This document shows positions 51,204-61,342 of a stretch of 64,000 bases of DNA, in pieces. Where the stretch lies: positions 1,834,322-1,898,321 of the forward strand of contig NC_018015.1 of assembly GCF_000265525.1 (NCBI RefSeq), in the 5' to 3' direction. A program made the translations under genes and the position numbers. Each line of letters starts with the position of its first letter. The first letter of the stretch is position 1. The notes under the pieces were generated by a model. The model did no database searches, was not told the DNA's origin, and saw nothing but the letters and a program-made list of their open reading frames with translations. This stretch comes from Thermococcus cleftensis. GTDB lineage: Archaea > Methanobacteriota_B > Thermococci > Thermococcales > Thermococcaceae.

Positions 51204-51846
51204 ACCGCAGAACGTCCTTCGGCCCGAAGCGCCCCTCCCTGTTCGGGTCGTATATCATGCTCACTGGCACCTCCGCTATCCTTGCCCCCATCTTGGCCGC
51301 CTTCAGGAGCATCTCGGTCTCGACCTCGTAGCGGTTGCTCTCTATCTCCGGCAGGAACTCCCTCCGGAACGCCCTGAACCCGCTCTGAGTATCGTAGACG
51401 TGCCTCCTGAGCTTGAGTCTTATCAGCCTCGTCGTCAGTATGTTGCTCAGCCGCCTGTGGAGAGGTCTCTTTCCCCTCTCCTCGACCTTCCTCGCGCCTA
51501 TCACCATGTCGGCCTCGCCCTTCACTATCGGCTCGACGAGCCTGGCTATGTCCTCCGGCTTGTGCTGGCCGTCGGCGTCCATGAACACCACTATCTCTCC
51601 CGTGCTCTCCTCGACACCCCGTTTCATCGCGCAGCCCTTGCCGCAATTTCTCTCCAGCCGCACCGCCCTTATTCGCCCGTCCATCTCGGAGAGCCTTTTC
51701 GCCACCCGGTACGTACCGTCGCTCGAGCCATCGTCCACAACTATTACCTCGTCCACGAACTCCGGGATTCTCTCGAGCACTCCGGCTATTCGTTCCTCCT
51801 CGTTGTAGGCCGGAATCACGACGCTTATCCTCTTTCCACCGAGCAT
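51178..51846 (-). CDS. Family 2 glycosyltransferase
   Basis: 222 residues of the dolichyl-phosphate hexose synthase type: SVVIPAYNEEERI, EVIVVDDGSSDGTY, GKGCAMKRGVEES and VVFMDADGQHKPED (DAD metal motif). No membrane anchor at the C-terminus, so it acts at the cytoplasmic face. It probably loads sugar on dolichyl phosphate for glycosylation. The start ATG directly follows the panB stop (TGAATG). Confidence 0.87.
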   Translation of the reverse strand: MLGGKRISVVIPAYNEEERIAGVLERIPEFVDEVIVVDDGSSDGTYRVAKRLSEMDGRIRAVRLERNCGKGCAMKRGVEESTGEIVVFMDADGQHKPEDIARLVEPIVKGEADMVIGARKVEERGKRPLHRRLSNILTTRLIRLKLRRHVYDTQSGFRAFRREFLPEIESNRYEVETEMLLKAAKMGARIAEVPVSMIYDPNREGRFGPKDVLRFIRAYLRF

Positions 51847-52704
51847 TCAATCAGCCTCGTCTAGTTTTTCGAGGGCCTTGCGGGCCTTCCTCTCAAAGTC
51901 CTCCTTGTCGAGGAACTCCCAGTAGTGCTCCTTTCCCGGGAACGCGCCGTTCTTTACCTCCTCGCGGTAGTTCTCGAGAGCGAGTCTTATCATGCCGCCT
52001 ATGTCCGCGTACTTCTTGACGAACGGGGGAACCTCCTCATAGATTCCAAGGAGGTCGTGCCACACCAGAACCTGGCCATCGACCCAGGGGCCGGAGCCTA
52101 TGCCTATCGTCGGTATCGAGACCTCCTCGGTCACCAGCCTGGCGACGTCGGCCAGTGTGAACTCCAGAACCACAGCAAAAGCACCGGCACGCTCCAGGGA
52201 CTTTGCATCGCGCAGGATCTCCTCTATCTCCTCCTCGGTCTCGCCCATCAGCCTGTAGCCACCGAGGCGGAGGTAGCGCTGAGGGGTCAGGCCGGTGTGC
52301 CCCATCACCGGGATTCCCATTCTCACGAGCTTTCTGACGAGTTTCTCGTGGTCAGCTCCGCCCTCGATCTTGACGGCATCTGCCCCCGCCCTGATAAGCC
52401 GAAGGGCGTTTCTAAGGGCCTCGCCGGTGTCTATCTCGTAGCTCCCGAAGGGCATGTCAGCGAGAACGAGCGCCCTCTTCACCGCCCTGGAGACGGCCCG
52501 CGTGTGAAAGACCATCTGGTCCATCGAGACGTTGAGGGTGTTTTCTTCCCCGTAGACGACCATTCCGAGGGAATCACCCACGAAGATGATGTCGATGCCG
52601 GCCCTGTCTGCCAGGAGGGCCGAGGGGTAATCGTAAGCGGTCACCATCGTTATCTTTTCCCTTCCCTTCATCTCGATTATACGCCTTGGTGTTACCTCTC
52701 TCAT
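51847..52704 (-). CDS. panB: 3-methyl-2-oxobutanoate hydroxymethyltransferase
   Basis: 285 residues starting [18 protein letters not shown]. Motifs: [46 protein letters not shown] and GHTGLTPQ. PanB makes ketopantoate, the first committed step of pantothenate and CoA synthesis. ATG 52704 is preceded by GAGGTGGGG; the longer frame overlaps the divergent promoter. It is coupled to the glycosyltransferase. Confidence 0.95.
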   Translation of the reverse strand: MREVTPRRIIEMKGREKITMVTAYDYPSALLADRAGIDIIFVGDSLGMVVYGEENTLNVSMDQMVFHTRAVSRAVKRALVLADMPFGSYEIDTGEALRNALRLIRAGADAVKIEGGADHEKLVRKLVRMGIPVMGHTGLTPQRYLRLGGYRLMGETEEEIEEILRDAKSLERAGAFAVVLEFTLADVARLVTEEVSIPTIGIGSGPWVDGQVLVWHDLLGIYEEVPPFVKKYADIGGMIRLALENYREEVKNGAFPGKEHYWEFLDKEDFERKARKALEKLDEAD

Positions 52705-52795
52705 TCTCCCCACCTCTCCCCATTTAGACGGCGGTCTAATTAACGGTTTCGATAGGGTTATATGCCAACGTCGGTAATTACCTACAGGTGGTGGC

Positions 52796-53056
52796 ATGGG
52801 CAAGGTCAAAACGAGCGTTTACGTCGATGAGGAGCTGTGGAGGGAGTTTAAGGAGCTGGCCCTCAGGGAGGGGAGCGAAATCAGCAAGTTGCTGGAGGAG
52901 GCGCTGATGAACTACCTCATAAACGAGGTTCTGAGGGACATCGACGACTCCGAGGTTCCGCTGTGGTTCGAGCCCCTTAACGTGGGGGGAGAGAGCAGTG
53001 AAAAGCTCCTGAGGGAGATGAGAGATGACAGGGAAAAGCGTTTACTTGGACAGTAG
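52796..53056 (+). CDS. vapB: VapB-like ribbon-helix-helix antitoxin
   Basis: 86 residues. [18 protein letters not shown], then [13 protein letters not shown], is a ribbon-helix-helix DNA-binding start, followed by an acidic tail that would wrap the toxin. It overlaps the PIN gene by 32 bp. The TATA box GGTTATATG near 52757 and GGTGGTGG before ATG 52796 support the operon; autorepression is expected. Confidence 0.8.
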   Translation: MGKVKTSVYVDEELWREFKELALREGSEISKLLEEALMNYLINEVLRDIDDSEVPLWFEPLNVGGESSEKLLREMRDDREKRLLGQ

Positions 53057-53483
53057 CGCAATCCTGAAGAGGTACCTGAACGAAGAGGGAAGCGACGTCG
53101 TGAGGAAAGCCTTCAGGGACGCCTACAGGGGCGAGGTGAAGCTGGCCTTCAGCATCTGGAACGTTGGGGAGGTGCTCGGTGTGTTCGACAAAAAGCTCAG
53201 ACGTGGAGAGCTCAGTGAGGAAGACTTCAACTTCCTCAAAAAAGGCTTTCTGGCCGAGGTAAAGCGGTTCACGAGGTTAGGTGTCCTGGAGGTCGTTCCC
53301 GTCCATTCCCTGCTCCTCGCCGATGCGTGGGAGTTGATTGAAAGGCATCACCTGTACCAGGCCGACGCCCTGCAGATAGTGTCCGCAAAGTACGTGGGAG
53401 CTGAGAGCTTCTACACCGCAGATAGGAGGCTTCATGAAGCGGCGGTTAAGGAGGGTTTGAACTCAACACTCCTCGTGGGGTGA
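53025..53483 (+). CDS. vapC: VapC-like PIN-domain toxin
   Basis: 152 residues. [13 protein letters not shown] (first Asp), WNVGEVLG (Glu), [12 protein letters not shown] (Asp) and [12 protein letters not shown] (Asp) give the four acidic residues of a PIN RNase. It pairs with the overlapping VapB gene. Its stop is 5 bp before archease. Confidence 0.88.
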   Translation: MTGKSVYLDSSAILKRYLNEEGSDVVRKAFRDAYRGEVKLAFSIWNVGEVLGVFDKKLRRGELSEEDFNFLKKGFLAEVKRFTRLGVLEVVPVHSLLLADAWELIERHHLYQADALQIVSAKYVGAESFYTADRRLHEAAVKEGLNSTLLVG

Positions 53484-53488
53484 GCGAA

Positions 53489-53917
53489 ATGAGGAAATGG
53501 GAGCACTACGAGCACACCGCCGACATAGGCGTTCGAGGGTTTGGGGGGAGCCTTGAGGAGGCCTTTGAGGCGGTAGCGCTGGGCCTCTTCGATGTAATGG
53601 TAGATGTTAGGAAGGTCGAGCCTAGGGAGTGCCGCGAGGTTGAGGTCGAGGAAGAGGACCTGGAGGCGCTCCTCTACTCCTTCCTCGAGGAGCTCCTGGT
53701 TCTTCACGACATGGAGGGCCTCGTCTTTGGCGACGTCAAGGTCGAGATAGAGAAGACCGAAGGGGGTTACAAACTCAAGGCCAAGGCCTGCGGTGAGGTT
53801 CTGGACTACGAGAAGCACGGGCCGAAGGAAGAGGTGAAGGCAATAACCTACCACGACATGAAGATCGAAAAACTGCCGGACGGACGGTGGCTTGTCCAGT
53901 TCGTTCCCGACCTGTGA
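53489..53917 (+). CDS. Archease
   Basis: 142 residues, SHS2 fold: [33 protein letters not shown], and [13 protein letters not shown] (conserved Asp/His region). Archease helps RtcB ligase turnover and, in Pyrococcus, raises the specificity of the adjacent tRNA m5C methyltransferase. Both partners are near: Trm4 (9 bp downstream) and RtcB (55367). ATG 53489 follows GGTGAGCG. Confidence 0.95.
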   Translation: MRKWEHYEHTADIGVRGFGGSLEEAFEAVALGLFDVMVDVRKVEPRECREVEVEEEDLEALLYSFLEELLVLHDMEGLVFGDVKVEIEKTEGGYKLKAKACGEVLDYEKHGPKEEVKAITYHDMKIEKLPDGRWLVQFVPDL

Positions 53918-53926
53918 GGTGGTCAG

Positions 53927-54862
53927 ATGAGCGCGAGGGAAATGGTTAGGGAAACCAACCCCAAGTTCTACGAGCGCTACTCAAAGCTCGAGGACACCGA
54001 CGAGTTCTGGGAGTTCCTGGTCAAACCGCTGAGGCAGAGCATAAGGGTGAACACGCTGAAGGCTCCGCTTGATGTGGTCGTTGAGAGGCTGAGCGAGGAG
54101 TTCGAGCTCGAACCGATTCCCTGGGTGAGGGAGGGCTTCTTCATAAACGTGGATAACCTCGCAAAGGTTCCGGAGCACGGTCTCGGCCTAATCTTCGGCC
54201 AGGAGGCCAGCTCGATGATTCCGCCGGTGGTGCTTGAACCCAAACCTGGCGAGCTGGTCCTCGATATGGCCGCTGCACCCGGCTCAAAAACCGGCCAGAT
54301 AGCCCAGTACATGGAGAACAGGGGTTGCATAATCGCCAACGACCCCAAGATAAGCAGGGCCAACGTCCTCATAGCCAACTTGAACAAGATGGGCGTTCTC
54401 AACACTCGCGTTACCACGAAGGACGGCGCCTACTTCGCCCGCTTCGAGAACACGTTTGATAGGGTTCTGCTCGACGCGCCGTGCTCCTCCATCGGAATGA
54501 TAAGGAAGAGGCTGAGGTTCCTGGAAGAGTGGAGGCTCAGGGGCGTCATCAAGTACATGAACATTCAGAAGAGGCTTATCCTGGCCGCATACAGGGCGTT
54601 GAAGCCCGGCGGAACGCTCGTCTACTCAACCTGCACTATAGACCCGGTCGAGAACGAGGAGGTCGTCGATTACCTCCTCAGGAAGACGGACGCGATGCTC
54701 GAGCCGATAAAGCTTCCAGTTAAGACGAGCGAGCCGGTTCTCGAGTGGGAAGGGAGGGTCTATTCAGAAGAGCTGAAGAAAGCCCTCAGAATACACCCGA
54801 ACGACAACGACACGGAGGCGTTTTTCATAGCCAAAATCGTTAAACCGGGTGATGTGGAATGA
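53927..54862 (+). CDS. trm4: tRNA (cytosine-5) methyltransferase, archaeal Trm4
   Basis: 311 residues, NOL1/NOP2/Sun family. SAM site DMAAAPGSKTGQIAQ; motif IV DAPCSSIG and motif VI YSTCTIDPVENE each hold a key Cys. N-terminal RNA-binding segment SIRVNTLKAP. The archease gene next door matches the Pyrococcus abyssi arrangement where this enzyme forms m5C in tRNA. It overlaps the next gene (ATGA). Confidence 0.9.
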   Translation: MSAREMVRETNPKFYERYSKLEDTDEFWEFLVKPLRQSIRVNTLKAPLDVVVERLSEEFELEPIPWVREGFFINVDNLAKVPEHGLGLIFGQEASSMIPPVVLEPKPGELVLDMAAAPGSKTGQIAQYMENRGCIIANDPKISRANVLIANLNKMGVLNTRVTTKDGAYFARFENTFDRVLLDAPCSSIGMIRKRLRFLEEWRLRGVIKYMNIQKRLILAAYRALKPGGTLVYSTCTIDPVENEEVVDYLLRKTDAMLEPIKLPVKTSEPVLEWEGRVYSEELKKALRIHPNDNDTEAFFIAKIVKPGDVE

Positions 54863-55305
54863 GCAGCCCGAGGGACGAGGTTGGTAAGGTGAGCGATGCC
54901 GAACTCGTCAGGAGGCTTCTCATCGAAGGTTACGGCCACGCCCCGGACCTCGAGTACGAGATCAGGGGACGCTATCACAAGGTCTACGCCTGGAAGCCCT
55001 GTGCCCTCGACGTCAGCGGGCCGGACAGGAACGGGGTGTACTTCGGCAGGATAGAAAGCGACGGGATAAGGCTCAGCATCGAGGGGGCCTTTCTCGTCGG
55101 GCCAAAGGCGACGAAGAACGTCGTCGAGCTGGACGATGAGAGGGCCAAGCGCTACCTGGCCGGTGAGAGCGTCGAGATTGATGACAAAGACCTTCACGGC
55201 TGGGTCATCGTCAGGTGGCGCTTCTACTACCTAGGCTCCGCCAAGGCCAAGGAGGGGAGGCTGATAAACTACGTGCCGGGGGAGAGGAGGCTGAGGCTCG
55301 AGTAA
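54859..55305 (+). CDS. PUA-like RNA-binding domain protein
   Basis: 148 residues. The C-terminal half (ERAKRYLAGESVEIDDKDLHGWVIV) has the look of the PUA-like domain at the end of RsmF/Nop2-type methyltransferases. Being translationally coupled to trm4, it may supply that domain in trans. That idea is inference. No catalytic motif. Confidence 0.65.
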   Translation: MSSPRDEVGKVSDAELVRRLLIEGYGHAPDLEYEIRGRYHKVYAWKPCALDVSGPDRNGVYFGRIESDGIRLSIEGAFLVGPKATKNVVELDDERAKRYLAGESVEIDDKDLHGWVIVRWRFYYLGSAKAKEGRLINYVPGERRLRLE

Positions 55306-55366
55306 CAACTCCGTCCCTCGAAAGCTTAAAATAAATCTTAGGGCCACCTAAGGTGGGGGTGGGAAG

Positions 55367-58249
55367 ATGGTCCCGTTGAAGAGGATAGACAAGATTCGCT
55401 GGGAGATTCCCAAGTTCGACAGGCGCATGAGAGTTCCGGGAAGGGTTTACGCTGACGACCAGCTCATCGAGAAGATGCGCGGCGACAGAACCCTCGAGCA
55501 GGCGGCCAACGTTGCCATGCTCCCCGGCATCTACAAGTACTCCATCGTCATGCCCGACGGCCACCAGGGCTACGGCTTCCCGATTGGCGGAGTTGCGGCT
55601 TTTGACGTGAAAGAGGGCGTGATAAGCCCCGGAGGAGTCGGATACGACATCAACTGCCTTGCCCCTGGCTCAAAGGTGCTGACTGAGCACGGTTACTGGA
55701 TTAGGGTAGAGGAGATGCCCGAAAAGTTCAAGCTCCAGGCGGTCAGGGTGTACGACATAGACGAGGGCCACAATGACTTCTCCGGCGTTGCCTTCGTGGC
55801 GGAGAGGGAAGTTGAGAAGAACGAACTGGCCGTCAGGATAGTGACAGAATCCGGGAGGGTTATAGAGGGGAGCGAGGACCACCCGGTTCTCACCCCGGAG
55901 GGCTACGTCTACCTCGGGAACATCAGGGAGGGCGACGAGGTTCTCGTTTATCCCTTCGAGGGCGTTGAGTTCGAGGAGAAAAGTGGGGTAATCCTCGATG
56001 AGGGTGACCTTGAGGGCGCGGACGCGCAGACGATCAGGTTCCTGAAGGAGAGAAACCTCCTACCGCTCCGCTGGGAGGACCCGAAGATCGGAACCCTCGC
56101 GAGAATACTCGGCTTCGCCTTCGGCGACGGCCACCTCGGCGAGATGGACGGCAGGCTCTACCTGAGCTTCTACGGGAAGGAGGAAACCCTCAGGGAGCTC
56201 AAGAAGGACCTTGAGAGGCTCGGCATCAACGCCAACCTCCACGTTCGCGAGAGGGACTACCGCATCGAGACGGTGAGCGGGAAGTACGAGGGGAGGAGTG
56301 TTTCCGCGGAGCTCAGGGTGACGTCGAGGAGCTTTGCCCTCCTCATGGAGAGGCTCGGAATGCCGAGAGGAAGGAAGGCTGAAACTGCCTACTCCGTTCC
56401 AGGGTGGATCAAGGAAGCCCCGCTCTGGGTCAAGAGGAACTTCCTCGCCGGCCTCTTTGCCTCGGACGGAAGCGTCGTGGAGTTCAAGGGCAACACGCCC
56501 CTGCCAATAAACCTCACCCAGTCGAAGGCCCGGGAGCTTGAGGAGAACCTCAGGGAGTTCATGGAAGAGATAGCCGGCATTCTCGCCGAGTTCGGCGTTA
56601 AGACAACTGTTTACCCGGTGAAGTCGAGGAAGGGCGTTACCTACAGGCTCGCCCTCGTCGGGGAGGAGAGCATCAGGAACTTCCTTGGAAGGATAAACTA
56701 CGAGTACGACCCCGAGAAGAAGGCAAAAGGGCTCGTGGCTTACGCTTACCTGAAGTTCAAGGAGCACATTAAGGAGGAGAGGAGAAAAGCTGGCGAGACG
56801 GCAAGAAAGGTTTACAGGGAGACCGGAAGCGTCTCAAAGGCCTACGAGGCCGTCAAGGACGTGGTAAACAGGCGCTTCGTGGAGAGGGCCATCTACGAGG
56901 GCGAAAAGGAGCCCCGCGTTCCTAAGGACTTCCCGACCTTCGAGGAGTTCGCGAGGGAGAGGGGCTACGAGGGCGGCTTCGTCGCGGAGAGAGTCGTCAA
57001 AGTTGAACGGGTCAGGCCGGGCTACGACAGGTTCTACGACATCGGCGTTTACCACGACGCCCACAACTTCATAGCCAACGGCGTCGTGGTTCACAACTGC
57101 GGCGTCCGCTTAATCAGGACCAACCTCACCGAGAAGGAAGTAAGGCCCCGCATCAAGGAGCTCGTAGACACGCTCTTCAAGAACGTGCCGAGCGGGCTTG
57201 GGAGCAAGGGACGCGTGAGGCTCCACTGGACCCAGCTCGATGACGTCTTGGCGGACGGTGCCAAGTGGGCCGTCGACAACGGCTACGGCTGGAAGGAGGA
57301 CTTGGAGCACCTGGAAGAAGGCGGCAGAATGGAGGGTGCAGACCCAAACGCTGTAAGTCAGAAGGCAAAGCAGCGCGGAGCGCCACAGCTCGGTTCCCTC
57401 GGCTCGGGGAACCACTTCCTGGAGGTTCAGGTGGTTGACAAAATCTTCGACGAGGAGATAGCGAAGGCCTACGGTCTCTTCGAGGGGCAGGTCGTGGTAA
57501 TGGTTCACACCGGGAGCAGGGGCCTCGGCCACCAGGTGGCGAGCGACTACCTCAGGATAATGGAGAAGGCCAACAGGAAGTACGGGGTTCCATGGCCCGA
57601 CCGCGAGCTCGTCAGCGTTCCCTTCCAGACCGAGGAGGGGCAGCGCTATTTCAGCGCGATGAAGGCCGCTGCCAACTTCGCGTGGGCCAACAGGCAGATG
57701 ATAACCCACTGGGTCAGGGAGAGCTTCGAGGAGGTCTTCAAGAGGAAAGCGGAGGACATGGAGATGAGCATCGTCTACGATGTGGCCCACAACATAGCCA
57801 AGGTCGAGGAGCACGAGGTCGACGGAAAGAGGGTAAAAGTCGTCGTCCACAGGAAGGGAGCGACGAGGGCCTTCCCGGCCGGCCACCCCGACGTGCCGAG
57901 GGCCTACCGCGACGTCGGACAGCCGGTTCTGATTCCTGGCTCGATGGGGACTGCAAGCTACGTCCTGGCCGGAGCTGAGGGTTCGATGAGGGAGACCTTC
58001 GGAAGCTCCTGCCACGGCGCCGGCAGGCTGCTCAGCAGGAAGGCCGCAACCAGGCAGTACCGCGGAGACAGGCTGAAGAGCGAGCTCGCAAGGCGGGGAA
58101 TCTACGTCAGAGCTGCATCGCTCAGGGTCGTCGCCGAGGAGGCTCCCGGTGCTTACAAGAGCGTGGACAACGTCGTCAATGTGGTCCACCAGGCTGGAAT
58201 AGCAAAGCTCGTCGCGAGAATGCGCCCGATGGGCGTCGCCAAGGGCTGA
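55367..58249 (+). CDS. rtcB: RNA ligase RtcB precursor containing an intein
   Basis: 960 residues, of which 481 are an intein. The exteins join to a 479-residue RtcB, the normal length. RtcB seals 2',3'-cyclic phosphate and 5'-OH RNA ends in tRNA splicing, with Mn(II) and GTP. Extein motifs: [25 protein letters not shown] before the intein, [23 protein letters not shown], and [11 protein letters not shown] with the His that becomes guanylylated. The intein sits before Cys97, equivalent to metal-binding Cys98 of the Pyrococcus enzyme, so splicing is needed for activity. GGTGGGAAG precedes ATG 55367. Confidence 0.95.
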   Translation: MVPLKRIDKIRWEIPKFDRRMRVPGRVYADDQLIEKMRGDRTLEQAANVAMLPGIYKYSIVMPDGHQGYGFPIGGVAAFDVKEGVISPGGVGYDINCLAPGSKVLTEHGYWIRVEEMPEKFKLQAVRVYDIDEGHNDFSGVAFVAEREVEKNELAVRIVTESGRVIEGSEDHPVLTPEGYVYLGNIREGDEVLVYPFEGVEFEEKSGVILDEGDLEGADAQTIRFLKERNLLPLRWEDPKIGTLARILGFAFGDGHLGEMDGRLYLSFYGKEETLRELKKDLERLGINANLHVRERDYRIETVSGKYEGRSVSAELRVTSRSFALLMERLGMPRGRKAETAYSVPGWIKEAPLWVKRNFLAGLFASDGSVVEFKGNTPLPINLTQSKARELEENLREFMEEIAGILAEFGVKTTVYPVKSRKGVTYRLALVGEESIRNFLGRINYEYDPEKKAKGLVAYAYLKFKEHIKEERRKAGETARKVYRETGSVSKAYEAVKDVVNRRFVERAIYEGEKEPRVPKDFPTFEEFARERGYEGGFVAERVVKVERVRPGYDRFYDIGVYHDAHNFIANGVVVHNCGVRLIRTNLTEKEVRPRIKELVDTLFKNVPSGLGSKGRVRLHWTQLDDVLADGAKWAVDNGYGWKEDLEHLEEGGRMEGADPNAVSQKAKQRGAPQLGSLGSGNHFLEVQVVDKIFDEEIAKAYGLFEGQVVVMVHTGSRGLGHQVASDYLRIMEKANRKYGVPWPDRELVSVPFQTEEGQRYFSAMKAAANFAWANRQMITHWVRESFEEVFKRKAEDMEMSIVYDVAHNIAKVEEHEVDGKRVKVVVHRKGATRAFPAGHPDVPRAYRDVGQPVLIPGSMGTASYVLAGAEGSMRETFGSSCHGAGRLLSRKAATRQYRGDRLKSELARRGIYVRAASLRVVAEEAPGAYKSVDNVVNVVHQAGIAKLVARMRPMGVAKG
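55655..57097 (+). other. Intein in RtcB with LAGLIDADG homing endonuclease
   Basis: 481 codons. It starts at Cys ([15 protein letters not shown]), contains the block B-like GSEDHPVLT, two DOD motifs ([12 protein letters not shown] and [12 protein letters not shown]), and ends GVVVHN before extein Cys (CGVRL). All residues for standard class 1 splicing are visible: Cys1, His in block B, penultimate His, terminal Asn, and Cys+1. The endonuclease acids (D in both motifs) are intact, so it may still be mobile. Confidence 0.95.
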
Positions 58250-58257
58250 TGCCCGCT

Positions 58258-58266
58258 CTCTTTTTT
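58258..58266 (+). terminator. T-run after rtcB
   Basis: CTCTTTTTT follows the rtcB stop by about 9 bp. Confidence 0.45.
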
Positions 58267-58292
58267 CAGCATGCATAAAAATATAAAACGGT

Positions 58293-59219
58293 TCAGTTGA
58301 GGTCACCGGTCAGGAACCTGGCGTAGGCGATGGCAAAGGGAAGGAGGAGCATAACCAAGAGCATCGCCAGGCTGTTGAAGCCGTAGAGCAGGACGTCGCT
58401 CATCGGTATGTAGTAGTTCACGAACCTGTCGCCCCCGAAGATGTACTGGACGAGCTGGACGTAGTGGTGTGCTGGGTTTATCGCGTGTAGCCTGCTCGTC
58501 CAGACCTCCAGCTCTTCCTGCCAGAGCTGGTGAGCGGTAGTGCCCCAGGGAGGTTCGGGGCCGACTATTCTCTGCGCGACTACACCGGCCACTATCCCGT
58601 AAAAGACCGTAAGGAATATCGCCAGCCCCACCGCGGCCAGCATTGAGGTTTCGGGCTTCTTGGAGAGGGTGGAGAGGAGTAGGCCCACCGAGAGGAAGAC
58701 GAGGGTGTAGAGTATGGTGACCGCCATGGCCGCAAAGCCCCTGACCAGGGAATCTGCGTCCAGTGGGAGGCCTAGCATCAGCATTACCGCCACCATGGCC
58801 ACGTAAGCCACCAGGTTCGTTACAGCCACCAGTGTCGCCATTCCGAGGAACTTGCCGTTTATGACCTCGTCCCTGTAAACCGGGTGGCCGAGGAGGACCT
58901 TCATCGTGCCGCTCTCGATTTCCCTGTTCACCGCGTCTGCCCCGAGGGCCGCCCCCAGAACCGCGCCGAGGACGGTGATTATCATCATGTTCACTGTAAA
59001 GAGCACGGCCAGGGGGGTCGTGTATATCTCCCCCGTGACCCCCCAGACGGTGAAGCTGTTGCTCTCGACGGTCGGAACCCCCAGTTGGACCAGGTAATCC
59101 TTGGTCCCGTAGACGGCGAGGCCGAAGATGACTAGGTAGGTAGCCACTATCACCGTGAACCTCCTGCTCTTGACGGCGGTGTAGAGTTCCTTGAGGGCTA
59201 TGTTCCAGGCCGGGTTCAT
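58293..59219 (-). CDS. ABC-2 type permease
   Basis: 308 residues with six hydrophobic segments, starting NPAWNIALKELYTAVKSRR, a common start in ABC-2/NosY permeases. DAVNREIESGTMKVLLGHPV is the coupling helix signature. ATG 59219 overlaps the stop of the large secreted protein gene. It is the third gene of an ATPase-surface protein-permease operon. Confidence 0.82.
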   Translation of the reverse strand: MNPAWNIALKELYTAVKSRRFTVIVATYLVIFGLAVYGTKDYLVQLGVPTVESNSFTVWGVTGEIYTTPLAVLFTVNMMIITVLGAVLGAALGADAVNREIESGTMKVLLGHPVYRDEVINGKFLGMATLVAVTNLVAYVAMVAVMLMLGLPLDADSLVRGFAAMAVTILYTLVFLSVGLLLSTLSKKPETSMLAAVGLAIFLTVFYGIVAGVVAQRIVGPEPPWGTTAHQLWQEELEVWTSRLHAINPAHHYVQLVQYIFGGDRFVNYYIPMSDVLLYGFNSLAMLLVMLLLPFAIAYARFLTGDLN

Positions 59220-61342
59220 CTCCTGCCGACCCTCCTCATGAGCCAGAACACTATTCCGAACGCGACCACGAGGAGCAGGACGCCGATGTAGGCACTGCTT
59301 GAGCTTTGGGTGACCCTGACGGTGACGACGGTCTCGGCCATCGCCTGGTCACCCGCGGCGCTGACCCTGATGGTGTACGTCCCGGCAGGGGCGGATTTCG
59401 GAACCCTTATCCGTAACTCAACGCTCTGGCCCCCGCTGACCCAGACGTTGCCGCCCTGTTGCATAACCCCGATCCTTGGAATCGTGTCCGGGACCACCTC
59501 AACCTCCCAGCCGTTTGGAGCCTGGACCGAGAACTTGACGTTGGTGACGGTTCCGGACGCGTCCACCCATATCGTCGTCGCGGTGGAGCCGCCGGCCTTA
59601 ACCGTCAGGGAGGGGTAATCGGGGGTGAGGGACAGGGTGGCAGGATTCTCGACCCTGATCGTCAGGGGGAGTTCAACGCTGGTTCCCTTTCCAGACACGA
59701 TGACCTTCGCCTCCAGCTCCCCCGACTCGACGTTGAAGGGCGGTATTATGACGAGGTACGCGTTCACGCTTTGGCCTGGCTGGGCTTTCAAACTCCCAAC
59801 CGGGATCGTCCCCTGCGGGTCCTGGCTGAGAACGTAGCTCCAGCCGTCGGGAAGGCCCGTAACCTTTACCCCGTACTCGTCCTCGCGGGAGCCGAGGTTC
59901 CTGATGGTGATTGCCACGTCCCCTGAAGAACCCGGTCCGGCGGTTATAACGTCGCTCTCCAGGGCAGCCTCGAAGTAGTAATCGGCCCGGTTCAGGGTTA
60001 CGGTGATGCTCTTCTCCTCGCCGTCGAGTAGCTTTATCCTCTCTTCCACGGGAGTGCAGCCATTCGCGCCTGCGGTGAGGGTGTATGTTCCGGGCTTCAG
60101 CTCGAAGACGGCTCCCCTTCCAGCGGGGGCCGTGACGTTCCTGCCCCCGATTGAGACCCAGCCCTCCAGCGGGTTGCCGGAGTCGTCCACCAAGAGGACG
60201 GTCAGCCTGGCCGGCTGGCCAAGGTAGGTTTTGTAGACGTAGACATCAAGGCCGTGCTTTTTTCCGTTGATGAAGAACTCCACCCTGTGGTTTCCGAGGG
60301 TCGCGTTCCTCGGGATCTCCACCACGAGGCTAGCGGTGAAGCTTCCCGCCACCTCGAAGCTCCTGAGCCTGTACTGGCCGTCGGTGAGATAGAGGCTCCA
60401 GCCGCTCTCCAGCTCCCCGGGCCGGAACTCCACGGTGCCGGTGCCGGTGAAGGTTAGGGGAACGGTCAAACTCTCCCCGGCCTCGGCCTCAACCCCGGTG
60501 TACGGGAGGGAAACCTCCACCCCCGAAAGCTCAACTTCAAGGCTTCCGGTGACGTTTCCAACCGCGAAGGTGATTGTTCCGCTTCCCGATGGTTCAACGT
60601 GGAGGGTGACCGTTATTGATCCACCAGCAGGGAGGGTTATCTCCTTCACCTCTATCCCGCCGTACAGAAAGCCCGCCTTCCAGCCATCTGGAATCGAGAG
60701 AACCTTTAGAGGCAGCGTCACGTCGGAGATAGAGGAGCTGGTTATGGTTATCGGGACGTCCACGGGACCGGTGGTTCTGACCTTCTGGTACGGGTAGAAG
60801 AGGGAGTACGCAGGTGCGATGGCTTCTGAGGCCGGCTGCGCGGCGTAGACTTTAATCTCCTTTCCATCGTACTCGAGGGCTATTAAATCCACGACGGCGG
60901 TGCCGTTGATTTCCAGAGTTCTGGAGACGCCATTGACCGAGACGTCCACGGTTCTTTCCCCAACTGCGGTTACCTCAACTACGTTGCCGTTGAAAGTTGC
61001 CCTAGCCCCGGCCTCCGGCTCCAGGGCCGTCACGAAGTCGGGCTTCACCGAGACGACCACAAACCCGCCCTCTGCGGTGTAGCTGCCCAGTATGACCCTT
61101 AGACCGTCGCGCTCTATCTCCGTTCCGAAGGCGAAGGGCTTGAGCTCCACTATCCTGCTCCCGTTGCGGAGCATGAGGTAGTAGCTCCCATCTGCCGCCT
61201 GAACGACAGTGAGGGTGTGGTTTCCCACCTCAAGCGCCTGGTCTGGCGAGAGTCTGCCCTCGAAAACGGTGACGTAGGGCTGTGCCAGCGCTGGGGAGAT
61301 CAGAACCATAAGCGCAAGAACAACCGGGATAATCCTCTTCAC
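59216..61342 (-). CDS. Large secreted NEW3-domain-like membrane-anchored protein
   Basis: 708 residues. Signal peptide IIPVVLALMVLISPALA, then several Ig-like beta repeats of the NEW3/APHP type (GSSGDVAITIRNLGSREDEY, GYSV-like YGVKVTGLPDGWSYVL, and VKAGGSTATTIWVDASGTV in parts), a carboxypeptidase-regulatory-like segment (GNPLEGWVSIGGRNVTAPAG), and one C-terminal helix (IGVLLLVVAFGIVFWLM) with basic tail. GTG 61342 overlaps the ATPase stop (GTGA) with GGAGGGAGGAG upstream. It probably binds a ligand outside for the transporter; ligand unknown. Confidence 0.78.
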   Translation of the reverse strand: MKRIIPVVLALMVLISPALAQPYVTVFEGRLSPDQALEVGNHTLTVVQAADGSYYLMLRNGSRIVELKPFAFGTEIERDGLRVILGSYTAEGGFVVVSVKPDFVTALEPEAGARATFNGNVVEVTAVGERTVDVSVNGVSRTLEINGTAVVDLIALEYDGKEIKVYAAQPASEAIAPAYSLFYPYQKVRTTGPVDVPITITSSSISDVTLPLKVLSIPDGWKAGFLYGGIEVKEITLPAGGSITVTLHVEPSGSGTITFAVGNVTGSLEVELSGVEVSLPYTGVEAEAGESLTVPLTFTGTGTVEFRPGELESGWSLYLTDGQYRLRSFEVAGSFTASLVVEIPRNATLGNHRVEFFINGKKHGLDVYVYKTYLGQPARLTVLLVDDSGNPLEGWVSIGGRNVTAPAGRGAVFELKPGTYTLTAGANGCTPVEERIKLLDGEEKSITVTLNRADYYFEAALESDVITAGPGSSGDVAITIRNLGSREDEYGVKVTGLPDGWSYVLSQDPQGTIPVGSLKAQPGQSVNAYLVIIPPFNVESGELEAKVIVSGKGTSVELPLTIRVENPATLSLTPDYPSLTVKAGGSTATTIWVDASGTVTNVKFSVQAPNGWEVEVVPDTIPRIGVMQQGGNVWVSGGQSVELRIRVPKSAPAGTYTIRVSAAGDQAMAETVVTVRVTQSSSSAYIGVLLLVVAFGIVFWLMRRVGRR

